Assembly (NCBI GenBank): GCA_016208165.1
Contig: JACQYL010000123.1
Span: 62,001-126,000, forward strand
Reading direction: 5' to 3'
DNA length: 64,000 nt
Origin: Deltaproteobacteria bacterium
GTDB lineage: Bacteria; Desulfobacterota; Desulfarculia; JACQYL01
The notes beneath the pieces are model-generated. The model saw nothing but the letters and a program-made list of their open reading frames with translations. It was not told the origin of the DNA and did no database searches. Both the position numbers and the translations under genes were made by a program. Each line of letters starts with the position of its first letter. Positions within the stretch are counted from its first letter, which is position 1. Positions 17,523-25,713 of the stretch are shown piece by piece.

Positions 17523-17539
17523 CTGAAATGCATTTTCAG
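17523..17539. promoter_or_regulatory. Candidate metal-regulator operator upstream of znuA
   Basis: CTGAAA-TGCAT-TTTCAG forms a near-perfect dyad about 75 bases upstream of the znuA start. Its AT-rich, TGAAAT-like arms are reminiscent of Fur/Zur-family boxes. No promoter is clearly visible beside it, so this is a candidate only. Confidence 0.35.
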
Positions 17540-17766
17540 GCTGGAAGGCCGGCGCCCTGGAAGCCGGCCGATAGAATCGCCTCGCCCGGTCGACTTGAAA
17601 GAGGAGGTTCTCAAGGTGGATTCGAGTCGTCGGTTTTGATATGTTGGTTTCAGTGAGCTAGGCGCTCAAACGGTTGCGATGTCAACGTCCCGATCAACCC
17701 GGGCCCGAGACGCTTTTAAGCGGTCTGACCCAGCCTCCCGGAAAGCAAAGGACACTCGATAGCGTC

Positions 17767-19449
17767 GTGAACATTCTCCTCATCTATCCTTATCCTCTCG
17801 AAGACCGGCTCCAGGCCGACGATGTCAATGTCGTTCCCATCGGCCTCTGGTACATTGCCGCCGTTTTGAAGGAAAGAGGGCACCAGATCGAAGTGCTGAA
17901 TTGGTTTGACATGAAAAACCGGGCATCCGACATCGAGCGGGAGTTGATCCGCAGAAAGCCGGACATCATCGGATGCTCGATATTGAACGCCAACCGCTGG
18001 GGCGGTATTGAAATCGCGCGCATAGCCAAGAAGATCGATCCCAACGTCAAGGTTGTTTTCGGTGGACCAACGCCCACCTGCCTGTGGGAGCATTTTCTCA
18101 CTCATTTTTCTGAAATCGATCTGGTCGTAATAGGCGAAGGCGAGCGATCGTTTCTGAACCTGATCGAGCACCTTTCCGCCGGTGACTCTGAAGGAATGGA
18201 AAGCGTCAGCGGTATCGCCTTCAGAAAGGAAGGAAGATGCGTTCGCACGAAGGATGCCGACCGCATCGAGCTTTTGGACGAGCTGCCTATTCCGTCCCGG
18301 TATTTTCGCTACCAACATGTGGCATCTTCTCGCGGCTGTGTGAACAAGTGCACTTTTTGCGCGTCGCCTTCCTCCTGGGACAGGAGAATCCGGACTCATT
18401 CGCCGGACTATTTTGTCGATCAGATCGAACTCCTCGTACAAAAGGGCGTTTCGTTTTTCTATGTATCGGATGATACGTTTACCATCCATCGAGACCGTGT
18501 TATCGCCATCTGCAAGATGATCCTCGAACGAAACCTGAAGATCTCCTGGTACGCCATATCCCATGTCGGATACGTGGACGTAGAAATTCTGTACTGGATG
18601 CGAAAAGCGGGTTGCATACAGATCAGCTATGGTGTTGAAAGCGGATCCGAAAAGATCCGGAAACAGCTTCAAAAGCATATCACCAACGATCAGATCCGGA
18701 GAGCTTTCAAGCTCACCACCCAATACGGCATCCTTGCCCGCGCCTACCTGATTTATGGGTGTCCGGGCGAGACATGGGAGACCATACAGGAAACCATCGA
18801 TCTGATTCACGACATCAAGCCACTCAGCGTTGTTTTTTATATTCTGGATATCTTCCCGGGAACGGCTCTCTACAACGATATGATCCGACGGCTAGACCTC
18901 AGCGACGATATCTGGCTGGAGGAGATCGAGGATATCATGTACTGGGAAACCGATCCCGCTCTGTCGAAGGACCTGGTGCTGTCTTTCGGACAGAAACTGC
19001 GATCGGATTACCATCGCCACCTCTCGGATTTTGCGGACGCGGTCGAACTCGTAGACGATCCGGAGCTGTATACCACGCATGCCGAGTTTCTCTCGAGGCT
19101 GGGTTTGACGTTCACCCACGGGGATTATGCCGGAATCGAGGCGATTCCCGAGAAAGAAGCCACGGCCGCGAGGCTGTTCGAACGCTCTCTGGCTTACCGT
19201 CCCAACGCAAGAGCCTATCTTGGGTTGGGAACGATCCTACAGAAACGCGGTGAACACAGGGAATCGATTCGCCTGCTGGCGGAGGGCGCGGCAAGGCTCC
19301 CGGACATCGCCGAACTCAATATCTGTCTTGGGGTCAGCTATATGAATCTGGGTCGTTTCAAAGAAGGACTCGAGTGCTTCTCGAAATTTCCGAACGATCC
19401 CCAGGCTCGACGCCACATGGAAACATGCCTTCGGGCGCTCGGGAAGTGA
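17767..19449 (+). CDS. B12-binding radical SAM protein with C-terminal TPR-like region
   Basis: The 560-residue product has an N-terminal cobalamin-binding domain (about 1-145: NILLIYPYP, IGLWYIAAVLKERGHQIEVL, VVFGGPTPT, VIGEGE). The radical SAM domain carries the C-x3-C-x2-C cluster motif (CVNKCTFC, about 192-199) and partner motifs YVSDDTF and YGVESGSEKI. Residues about 460-555 look like TPR repeats (ARAYLGLGTILQKRGEHRES). Class-B radical SAM enzymes methylate or rearrange carbon centres; the substrate is unknown. I prefer the GTG at 17767 because the domain begins immediately there; a TTG 93 bases upstream is possible. The gene is monocistronic between znuA (divergent) and a converging operon. 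Confidence 0.85.
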   Translation: MNILLIYPYPLEDRLQADDVNVVPIGLWYIAAVLKERGHQIEVLNWFDMKNRASDIERELIRRKPDIIGCSILNANRWGGIEIARIAKKIDPNVKVVFGGPTPTCLWEHFLTHFSEIDLVVIGEGERSFLNLIEHLSAGDSEGMESVSGIAFRKEGRCVRTKDADRIELLDELPIPSRYFRYQHVASSRGCVNKCTFCASPSSWDRRIRTHSPDYFVDQIELLVQKGVSFFYVSDDTFTIHRDRVIAICKMILERNLKISWYAISHVGYVDVEILYWMRKAGCIQISYGVESGSEKIRKQLQKHITNDQIRRAFKLTTQYGILARAYLIYGCPGETWETIQETIDLIHDIKPLSVVFYILDIFPGTALYNDMIRRLDLSDDIWLEEIEDIMYWETDPALSKDLVLSFGQKLRSDYHRHLSDFADAVELVDDPELYTTHAEFLSRLGLTFTHGDYAGIEAIPEKEATAARLFERSLAYRPNARAYLGLGTILQKRGEHRESIRLLAEGAARLPDIAELNICLGVSYMNLGRFKEGLECFSKFPNDPQARRHMETCLRALGK

Positions 19450-19514
19450 TGGAGGAATACGATAGTTCGACGCAGGCTTGGCTTAAGGCATACGGGAGGT
19501 TTGAACCGCTATGC

Positions 19515-19542
19515 GGGGAAGCCCGTCAGGATGGACTTCCCC
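19515..19542. terminator. Possible hairpin between convergent genes
   Basis: GGGGAAG (19515-19521) pairs with CTTCCCC (19536-19542) in the 145-base gap between converging genes. A short T run (cttttg) follows about 10 bases later on the plus strand, so terminator function is weakly supported. Confidence 0.3.
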
Positions 19543-19594
19543 GGAGGTACTTTTGAAACATGAATCGCGTGCGGCAGGAAAAAAATGACCCGGG

Positions 19595-20023
19595 CTAGTG
19601 CAAGCCGACAATACCCACCATGGCCAGGGCGACGAGGGCCCCGACCCAGAGCGACAGCACCACGTAGAGATAGACTCTTTCCCTGAAGTACGCGATGGCG
19701 GTGCCGATCAAGCCCCATAAGGCGACGCTGCACCCCAAGGCCAGTCCGAATTGCGTAAACCCGTCGCCCTTGGTCAGATGGTCAAAATAGAAATGCCCTC
19801 CCGGGAATGCGCCGCCGACCTCCTTCCAGACGACATCTGAGCTATTGCCCTTCCAAATAGAGGCAAAGAGATAGTGAGGATTCATAACGTTGTTGTCAGG
19901 GAACGCTATGGATAGCAACGGTCCGACCGTACAGATGAGGCAGGACAGGACGGTTATCCAGTATACGATCTCTCCAAAGACAATCTGTGCAACCGGCATT
20001 TTCGGTCTTGCTTCAATGCTCAT
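19595..20023 (-). CDS. Small membrane protein paired with TSUP exporter
   Basis: The 142-residue product has about three to four membrane helices: 15-40 (VFGEIVYWITVLSCLICTVG), 90-110 (FGLALGCSVALWGLIGTAIAY) and 117-140 (YLYVVLSLWVGALVALAMVG), with a hydrophilic loop near 45-85. I do not recognise a named family. It begins 15 bases after the stop of the TauE/SafE-type exporter with AAGGAG nine bases before the ATG, so the two are very probably cotranscribed and may form one transport unit. The same order, exporter then small membrane protein, recurs at 37.0-38.8 kb, though the partner proteins do not look closely alike. Confidence 0.78.
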   Translation of the reverse strand: MSIEARPKMPVAQIVFGEIVYWITVLSCLICTVGPLLSIAFPDNNVMNPHYLFASIWKGNSSDVVWKEVGGAFPGGHFYFDHLTKGDGFTQFGLALGCSVALWGLIGTAIAYFRERVYLYVVLSLWVGALVALAMVGIVGLH

Positions 20024-20038
20024 TTCCCACTTCTCCTT

Positions 20039-21133
20039 TTACGCTTCGGACTTGGTGTATCGGATGATGGATCGGGTGATGATCCCAAAAATAATGACGA
20101 AGGCTACACCGGTGGCCCAGAGCGGAACCGGTCCGATGACTCCCAGCATGTACAGTCCTTTGCTCAGCAGCCCAAAGCACCCGAAAAACATGAAGCCGAT
20201 CAGGAGGTACCTGACAAATCCGGCTCTGACTTTGATGAGTATCAGCGCCCCCAGCAACCCTCCCAACACCTGACCGACGAGCCAGGGAGCCGCGAACATG
20301 GGGATAATGGCTCCCATTAGAAGGTAGGGCCACACGGCTATGCAGTCCCCCATGCCGAGGAGAACGCCGCTATTGGCCGCCGCCACTTTGAGGGGAACAG
20401 CCATGATCAGGTTCTGCGCGGGAACGATGGCCCAACCGGCGCCCAAACCGAAAAAACCGGAGAGCAAACCGACCCCCAGGATGGCTGCGAGAACGCCCCC
20501 GGCTCTTGTAAGGGGGTAATCGATCACTTTACCTAGAGAAAATTCATAATAGGGCTGGGACAGCTTCAGCCATTTAGTGAAGCCGTCCACTTTCTTCACT
20601 TGGGGCCATTCTATTTTTTTCCCCCCTACCACAAAGTATACGGCAAGGGACAGGAGGATAATGCCGAGAGCAAGCCTGATAGCACCCTCGCCGGCCTCCC
20701 CCAAATTCTTGGCCACATAGATGGCTCCTTGGGCCCCCGTAAAGGCGCCGACCCCATAGGCGGCCGCGCAAAAGATGCAGACTCTGAGGCTGGCCAAACC
20801 TCCCCGCATGAAGGGGCCTGTGGATATCAGACCGCTGAACATGGCTACGATGAGTCCTGTAGCTCTCACGATCAGGCTGTCAACGGGCGTGAACGCCAAC
20901 ATGAAGGGCGTAAACAGGACCCCTCCTCCAATGCCTCCGATCACGGCGACCAGCGCGATGCCGAAGCTTAGGAGAAAGAACCCGAACAGCCATAGCCATA
21001 TGGTTCCTCCGGACATACCGCCGGCAGGGGTTTCCGCCCCCCAGGATATGATCGCCATCGCTCCGTAGCAGATAATGAGCACCGCCAACATGACGTTCAC
21101 TTCCAGCCAAGGGGATTTAAGCAACCTTCTCAT
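20039..21133 (-). CDS. TauE/SafE-family (TSUP) anion exporter
   Basis: The 364-residue polytopic membrane protein has about nine or ten hydrophobic helices and the duplicated glycine-rich TSUP signature (GGIGGGVLFTPFMLAF near 66 and SGFFGLGAGWAIVPAQNLIMAV near 225). The family exports sulfite, sulfoacetate and related C1/sulfur anions, or imports sulfate or acetate. In a likely sulfate-reducing organism a sulfur anion is a reasonable guess, but no residue decides. A purine-rich sequence (GAGAGGAAAAAGAG) directly precedes the ATG. It leads a two-gene operon with the small membrane protein downstream. Confidence 0.88.
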   Translation of the reverse strand: MRRLLKSPWLEVNVMLAVLIICYGAMAIISWGAETPAGGMSGGTIWLWLFGFFLLSFGIALVAVIGGIGGGVLFTPFMLAFTPVDSLIVRATGLIVAMFSGLISTGPFMRGGLASLRVCIFCAAAYGVGAFTGAQGAIYVAKNLGEAGEGAIRLALGIILLSLAVYFVVGGKKIEWPQVKKVDGFTKWLKLSQPYYEFSLGKVIDYPLTRAGGVLAAILGVGLLSGFFGLGAGWAIVPAQNLIMAVPLKVAAANSGVLLGMGDCIAVWPYLLMGAIIPMFAAPWLVGQVLGGLLGALILIKVRAGFVRYLLIGFMFFGCFGLLSKGLYMLGVIGPVPLWATGVAFVIIFGIITRSIIRYTKSEA

Positions 21134-21237
21134 CTCTTTTTCCTCTCAGTGAATTTTAGCGCGCCTTTTATGTGAAACTTTGCTCAAGCTACGTAGCATA
21201 ATGCAACATCGATGTCAATCCTGACTTTTTGGGGGAT

Positions 21238-21266
21238 TTGAAAAGGCGGCTCTTGTGTGCGATAAT
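21238..21266 (+). promoter_or_regulatory. Promoter of the PAS histidine kinase gene
   Basis: TTGAAA (21238-21243) and GATAAT (21261-21266) with a 17-base spacer form a good sigma-70-type promoter, about 45 bases upstream of the ATG at 21317. Confidence 0.65.
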
Positions 21267-21316
21267 TTATACATTAGCTATTCCAAACTTATCAATGCAC
21301 ATTTCAGGACCCTGTC

Positions 21317-23644
21317 ATGGACACTCGAGACGGCGCATCCGACAACCTGGTCACAACGCCCAAGCCTGAATCCATTGCCATCCGTAGAGGGACGCAGGCC
21401 CGTGTGCCTTCGAAAGCCGCGATTATTGGGGGAGGAAAAGCCTGCGACGATCTTCTGACCTTCTTGGCGGACGGCCGATTGGCGCGATTGGGAATGGAGA
21501 TTTTGGGAGTCGCCGATCCGGATACGAACGCCCCCGGTATCAGGCGCGCCCGGGCAATGGAAATATTCACAACCCAAGATTTTTCCCAGTTGTTTACCCT
21601 TCCCGGTCTCAACCTCATCATCGAACTCACAGGTTCCACCAAGGTGCGAGAACAAGTGATCCAGAGCAGGCCGCTCCATGTGAGCTGTATCGACCACCGC
21701 GGCGCCCGGCTTCTGTGGGACTTGATCCAAATTGAGACCGAAAAGCAAATCTTGCAGAGAGAGGCGGAAGAAACGATACGAAGAGAGCGAGACTGGTTTC
21801 AGAAGTTGATCGATTCTCTGCCCGACAGCATCTTGATCCTGAACGACGATCGCACCATCAAGGGCGTTAACAAGACTTTTCTGGCGGAAAGAGGACTTCC
21901 CGAGGACTACGTGATTGGCCGCCGTTGCTATGAGGTGACTCACGGGCGATCCGAGGAGTGCCGGGGACCCGGTTTGACGTGTCCCTTCGATGGAGTCATG
22001 AGAACGAAAGAAAGTTGCTCGACCATTCATCCCCACGTTACTCCGGAAGGTGAATACTGTTACCACGAGATCACGTGCGCTCCCATACTGGGGGATTCGG
22101 GGGAGATCGCGCAGGTGATCGAAGGCATTCGCAACGTGACGAGACGGATCATGCTCGAGCGGGAACTGAGGGAATCCGAACGGAAGCTGCGTCAGTTTCT
22201 GGACTCGACGCACGATATCATCTGTATCAAGGATACGCGCGGACACTATCTGTACATCAATCCCGCCGGAGCTGAGACCATGGGATTGTCTCCGGGCGAG
22301 GTGGTCGGTCGTACGGATTTCGACCTCTTCCCTCCGCACATCGCCGCTGTCATGGCCGCTCGCGATGCGGAGGTGCTCAGCCAACATACCACGCGCACTT
22401 TCCAGGGGCGGATGAGGACGGAGTCCAAAGTGCACCAGTTTCACACCGTGCGCTTTCCCATTCCGGGCGATGGGGGACAGGCCGAAGCGTTATGCGTGGT
22501 TGCCAGGGATATGACGGATGAGGTGGCCCTTCAGGAAGAAGTACGAAAAAATGAAGAATACCTCGAGAACGTCCTCAATCACTCTTCCGATATGATTATT
22601 ACGACCAACTTCGACGGTTTTATCGTGACCTTTAACCCCGCGGCGGAAAAGCTTCTGGGGTACAAGAAGGAGGAAATGCTGGGCTCCCATGTCGAGGGCC
22701 TTTGGAAAAAGCCGGAAGAACGTCGAGAACTGATGGAAGAAGTCGGCCGGTTGGGAGCCGTCAACAACTATCCCGCCGTGCTCATCGCCAAAGATGGTAC
22801 GGAAGTGGAGATCAGCTTGTCCCTTTCTCAATTACGGGATCGCAGGGGACGAGTGCTCGGAACCGTCGGGGTAAGCAAAGACGTCACCGAAGAGAATCGG
22901 ATGCGTCGTAAACTGCTCGAACAAGAAAGGCTGGTCGCCATCGGCGAGACCATCGCCGGAATCACCCATTGCATCAAGAACCTGCTCAACGGACTGAAAG
23001 GAGGAGTGTATATCTTAAATACGGGTCTGAAGAGAGACGATCCGGCTTTGGTGAAAGAAGGCTGGAAGAGTGTGCAAAGAGGGATCGAACGTATTGGCAA
23101 GCTCAGCCTAGACATGCTCACCTACTGCCGCGACCGCACACCATCCCTGACTCCGATGGATCCGCTTGTTCTTCTGCGGGAAACCGTCGAAGTGGTATCG
23201 AAATCGGCGGTGCAGGAAGGGATCGATATCCTGGCGGCGGGAGATGAGGGGCCTCCTGTCGCTTTAGACTCGGATTCCATGTCCCGTGCGCTCCTGAATC
23301 TCCTCTCCAACGCGGTGGACGCATGCCGGGGTAAATCTTACGGAGAGAACGAAAGACCGCTCATAGAGGCTCGAGTTCAGCGGAAAGAAGGAGAAATCGC
23401 CTTTCTGGTGAAAGACAATGGGGAAGGAATGACCGAAGAGACAAAATTCAGGCTTTTCAAACGTTTTTTCAGCACAAAGGAAGCGAAAGGAACCGGATTG
23501 GGGCTGTGTGTAACTCAAAAGATCGTCGACGAACATGGAGGGAGAATCGAGGTTGAGTCACTGCCGGGACGTGGATCTACTTTCATGATCGTGCTGCCGA
23601 CGGATGCGCGTCACGAACCGGCGGGAGACACTTCGAAACAGTAG
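21317..23644 (+). CDS. PAS-domain histidine kinase with N-terminal Rossmann-like domain
   Basis: The 775-residue protein has no membrane segment. Residues about 30-140 resemble a dinucleotide-binding fold (KAAIIGGGKACDDLL, EILGVADPDTNAPG, LNLIIELTGS). Three PAS domains follow at about 155-275, 285-405 and 410-525; the first has cysteines in RRCYEVTHGRSEEC. The HisKA segment has the phospho-acceptor in GITHCIKNLLNGL (about His550). The HATPase region carries LLNLLSNAVDAC, DNGEGM and GTGLGL. It probably senses a cytoplasmic redox or metabolite signal and phosphorylates the response regulator encoded downstream at 24.4 kb. AGGA lies seven bases before the ATG. The Rossmann-like domain is unusual for this class. 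Confidence 0.9.
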   Translation: MDTRDGASDNLVTTPKPESIAIRRGTQARVPSKAAIIGGGKACDDLLTFLADGRLARLGMEILGVADPDTNAPGIRRARAMEIFTTQDFSQLFTLPGLNLIIELTGSTKVREQVIQSRPLHVSCIDHRGARLLWDLIQIETEKQILQREAEETIRRERDWFQKLIDSLPDSILILNDDRTIKGVNKTFLAERGLPEDYVIGRRCYEVTHGRSEECRGPGLTCPFDGVMRTKESCSTIHPHVTPEGEYCYHEITCAPILGDSGEIAQVIEGIRNVTRRIMLERELRESERKLRQFLDSTHDIICIKDTRGHYLYINPAGAETMGLSPGEVVGRTDFDLFPPHIAAVMAARDAEVLSQHTTRTFQGRMRTESKVHQFHTVRFPIPGDGGQAEALCVVARDMTDEVALQEEVRKNEEYLENVLNHSSDMIITTNFDGFIVTFNPAAEKLLGYKKEEMLGSHVEGLWKKPEERRELMEEVGRLGAVNNYPAVLIAKDGTEVEISLSLSQLRDRRGRVLGTVGVSKDVTEENRMRRKLLEQERLVAIGETIAGITHCIKNLLNGLKGGVYILNTGLKRDDPALVKEGWKSVQRGIERIGKLSLDMLTYCRDRTPSLTPMDPLVLLRETVEVVSKSAVQEGIDILAAGDEGPPVALDSDSMSRALLNLLSNAVDACRGKSYGENERPLIEARVQRKEGEIAFLVKDNGEGMTEETKFRLFKRFFSTKEAKGTGLGLCVTQKIVDEHGGRIEVESLPGRGSTFMIVLPTDARHEPAGDTSKQ

Positions 23645-23895
23645 CTGCTATCCATAGGCTGGATCACCAGACCTTCCACTCTGGAATTGCGGGCCACCCA
23701 AAAGAGATAGGCGCGCCCCGTCCCGTCGACGGCGCTCGCCCACGCGTTCATCTTCTTCTTCAACGCGGAACCGCACTCGGGGGCGAGGAAAAGCACGTTA
23801 CCCGTATGCCAGGCCGTGTCCACGCGCAATCCGTCAACCTCCAAATTGAATACCTTGTCAACTCTAACCTTGATAATTGGGTATGCGAGAGTCAT
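23611..23895 (-). CDS. Doubtful small protein, convergent with kinase gene
   Basis: A 94-residue frame (GLRVDTAWHTGNVLFLAPE, AYLFWVARNSRVEGLVI) overlaps the last 34 bases of the kinase gene on the opposite strand. Its composition reads like protein, with a plausible strand/helix pattern, but there is only a distant AAGG before the ATG and no recognised family. It could be a real small gene, a remnant, or chance. Confidence 0.3.
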   Translation of the reverse strand: MTLAYPIIKVRVDKVFNLEVDGLRVDTAWHTGNVLFLAPECGSALKKKMNAWASAVDGTGRAYLFWVARNSRVEGLVIQPMDSSYCFEVSPAGS

Positions 23896-24404
23896 AACTC
23901 AGCAAGGCCTTGAGCGGGAGGCGACCGGTTCTTCCTCTTCTGCCGAATTCGCAGTCAAGGTTCGCTTCGCGCATGAGGAAAACGGTGTCTTTTCCGCCTG
24001 GGTCCCGGTGTCCGGGCAGTTCAGCGGCCTCACCCCCGGACGCTTCCTGGTTGAAGGCATTGTATACGATTGCAGCAAACGTAGCTTAGTTTATGGTGTG
24101 TTGTCAATGAAGCGACGAGCCCGGCGTTCCCGAACACAGGGTTCTCTTTCCCTTAAAACGCGGGAGCACGGGCGCCGGCGCTCGATCGTTTGGACGCAAG
24201 TCGGATTTTGATTTGTGCGATCAGCTATTCGCATGATATAATTAAATAAATGGTTTCTGAAAGATAAAAGCGGAGCCGTTGCTTCCGGATATCTCGAACG
24301 AAAAGCAAGGCAAGGCGCTGGTTTCAAAGAAGTCAGACGCTGCTCGTTTTCATGGTTTCGATAGGCGAATTTGCCGGCGTGAAACTTCAACGAAGGAGGA
24401 GCTT
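23896..24404. other. Intergenic region upstream of the response regulator
   Basis: I find no convincing gene in these 509 bases; a plus-strand frame through 24211 lacks a ribosome-binding site and ends in low-complexity Arg-rich sequence. The response-regulator promoter lies at its right side (24213-24242). Confidence 0.45.
24213..24242 (+). promoter_or_regulatory. Promoter of the response-regulator gene
   Basis: TTGTGC (24213-24218), an 18-base spacer and a perfect TATAAT (24237-24242) lie about 160 bases upstream of the start codon, implying a long 5' leader. Confidence 0.5.
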
Positions 24405-25220
24405 ATGACCGACACCAGAGTATTAATCATCGATGACGAGAAAGAGAACGTACGTTACCTGACAACAGTCCTCGAAGAAAACGGATTCAAAGACATTCAT
24501 GCGGCGTTTGACGGAGTAGAGGGAGTCGAAAAAATATGGAAATTGGATCCCGGGCTCATTCTCCTGGATCTCAGAATGCCTAGAAAGGGAGGCATCTACG
24601 TATTCAATGAAGTAAAGAAGAGCGAGAAGCACAGGAATATCCCCATCGTCATATTGACCGGCGAGGGGGGATTCCTTCGACACTTGGCCGAAATGCGCGA
24701 TTTTCACGAAGATCATGACACCATAGGAGACGTGTCCACGGAAGAGGTCTTGAATCGATTCATAGATACCCGGCCGGATGCGTTCCTGGAGAAGCCTGTT
24801 GAACCCGACCAGCTTATGAGTGTGATCAGAAATGTGTTGATCACCTTGGACGGGATCAAAGAAAAACGATGCAGGGAAATCAATGCACTTCTCAACCGAA
24901 AGACGGAAGGCGGCGTGTCTTTCAAAGGAGATCTGTTCGACAGCGACCAACGAACTCGGGTCTTCCTGACCGGCTTGGCTTTGACGCTCACCTCGGGCCG
25001 TTCCGCCGGTGCGGACAAGGTGGTAATACGTTCTTCGGATGCCGGCAATGTGGCGCTGGAGACGGATGCGTTTCTCGCTTTTTATCGCGGAATGATTAAT
25101 TGGCTGCACGACAACCTCAAGGCCTCGTGGCGGCACACGGACGCCGTGAACGCCCTGACCCGCATCGGGGATGTAGAGGAATACAATATTTACGAAGGTT
25201 GGCCGGATAACAGGCTGTAG
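24405..25220 (+). CDS. Response regulator with unrecognised C-terminal domain
   Basis: The 271-residue protein begins with a receiver domain: acidic pair Asp10/Asp11, phospho-acceptor Asp55 (LILLDLRMP), Thr in VILTGEGG near 87, and Lys in FLEKPVEP near 131. Between the Thr and Lys motifs there is about 25 residues more than in canonical receivers (HLAEMRDFHEDHDTIGDVST). The last 120 residues are not a recognised DNA-binding or enzymatic domain; they contain a helical pair and a YRGMINWLHDNLKASW segment. GGAGGA lies directly before the ATG, so I used this start rather than upstream ones. It is probably a partner of the PAS kinase gene just upstream. Confidence 0.85.
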   Translation: MTDTRVLIIDDEKENVRYLTTVLEENGFKDIHAAFDGVEGVEKIWKLDPGLILLDLRMPRKGGIYVFNEVKKSEKHRNIPIVILTGEGGFLRHLAEMRDFHEDHDTIGDVSTEEVLNRFIDTRPDAFLEKPVEPDQLMSVIRNVLITLDGIKEKRCREINALLNRKTEGGVSFKGDLFDSDQRTRVFLTGLALTLTSGRSAGADKVVIRSSDAGNVALETDAFLAFYRGMINWLHDNLKASWRHTDAVNALTRIGDVEEYNIYEGWPDNRL

Positions 25221-25266
25221 ACCTCGGGGCGAGTGATTTACAGGAAGGTCTTGGTCCATGCGTTGC

Positions 25267-25304
25267 AAGGGGAAAGGCGCTTGAGGGGGCTTTCCCCTTT
25301 TTTT
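25267..25304 (+). terminator. Intrinsic terminator after response regulator
   Basis: A perfect 10-bp stem AAGGGGAAAG / CTTTCCCCTT is followed by a run of T (to 25304), about 50 bases after the response-regulator stop codon. Confidence 0.85.
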
Positions 25305-25420
25305 CGAAAACAAAACCGCGCGTACGGTGCTTTGCCGGAGAAAGCGGGCAGAAGTCAAGTGTTTGCTGAAAATGCGCAAGGATCCCTTTTCGAGGCCGGA
25401 AAACGGCCTTGGGCGTCACC

Positions 25421-25615
25421 TTAGTTTCCCAAGAGCTTCTTCGAAACAGTGCTCGCGGACGAAAGACGTGCTATAAAAGCGCCTCCGTCTTCTTCGAGGG
25501 CTTTAGCCACGCGCAAAGCGAGGTGATGTCCGCCGCATGTCTGGTCTTTGCAGTCTTTGCAGGCGTGGTGATAAGGGTCGTCTACGTGGTTTTCATGCGG
25601 ACATCGGTGTTCCAT
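25421..25615 (-). CDS. Small Cys/His-rich protein
   Basis: The 64-residue product begins MEHRCPHENHVDDPYHHAC, followed by KDCKDQTCGGHH. Four Cys and seven His in the first 31 residues suggest a metal-binding (zinc or Fe-S) knob, followed by an amphipathic helix (ALRVAKALEEDGG). GGAGG lies nine bases before the ATG. It is on the same strand as lptF, 98 bases downstream. I do not recognise a family. Composition and ribosome-binding site favour a real gene; no homologue check was possible. Confidence 0.55.
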   Translation of the reverse strand: MEHRCPHENHVDDPYHHACKDCKDQTCGGHHLALRVAKALEEDGGAFIARLSSASTVSKKLLGN

Positions 25616-25713
25616 TCAGGAATCCCTCCAACCGCGTAATGGAAATGTCCAATATCTGCCCGATCTCTGAAAGAAAGGTTCCCGATTGCCGTTTGCTAAG
25701 CGGAACCGCGTCT

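Noticed and set aside
23816-24211. Plus-strand 131-residue frame after the PAS kinase
   Set aside because: No ribosome-binding site, ends in low-complexity Arg/Ser sequence, and competes with another weak frame on the other strand; neither is recognised.
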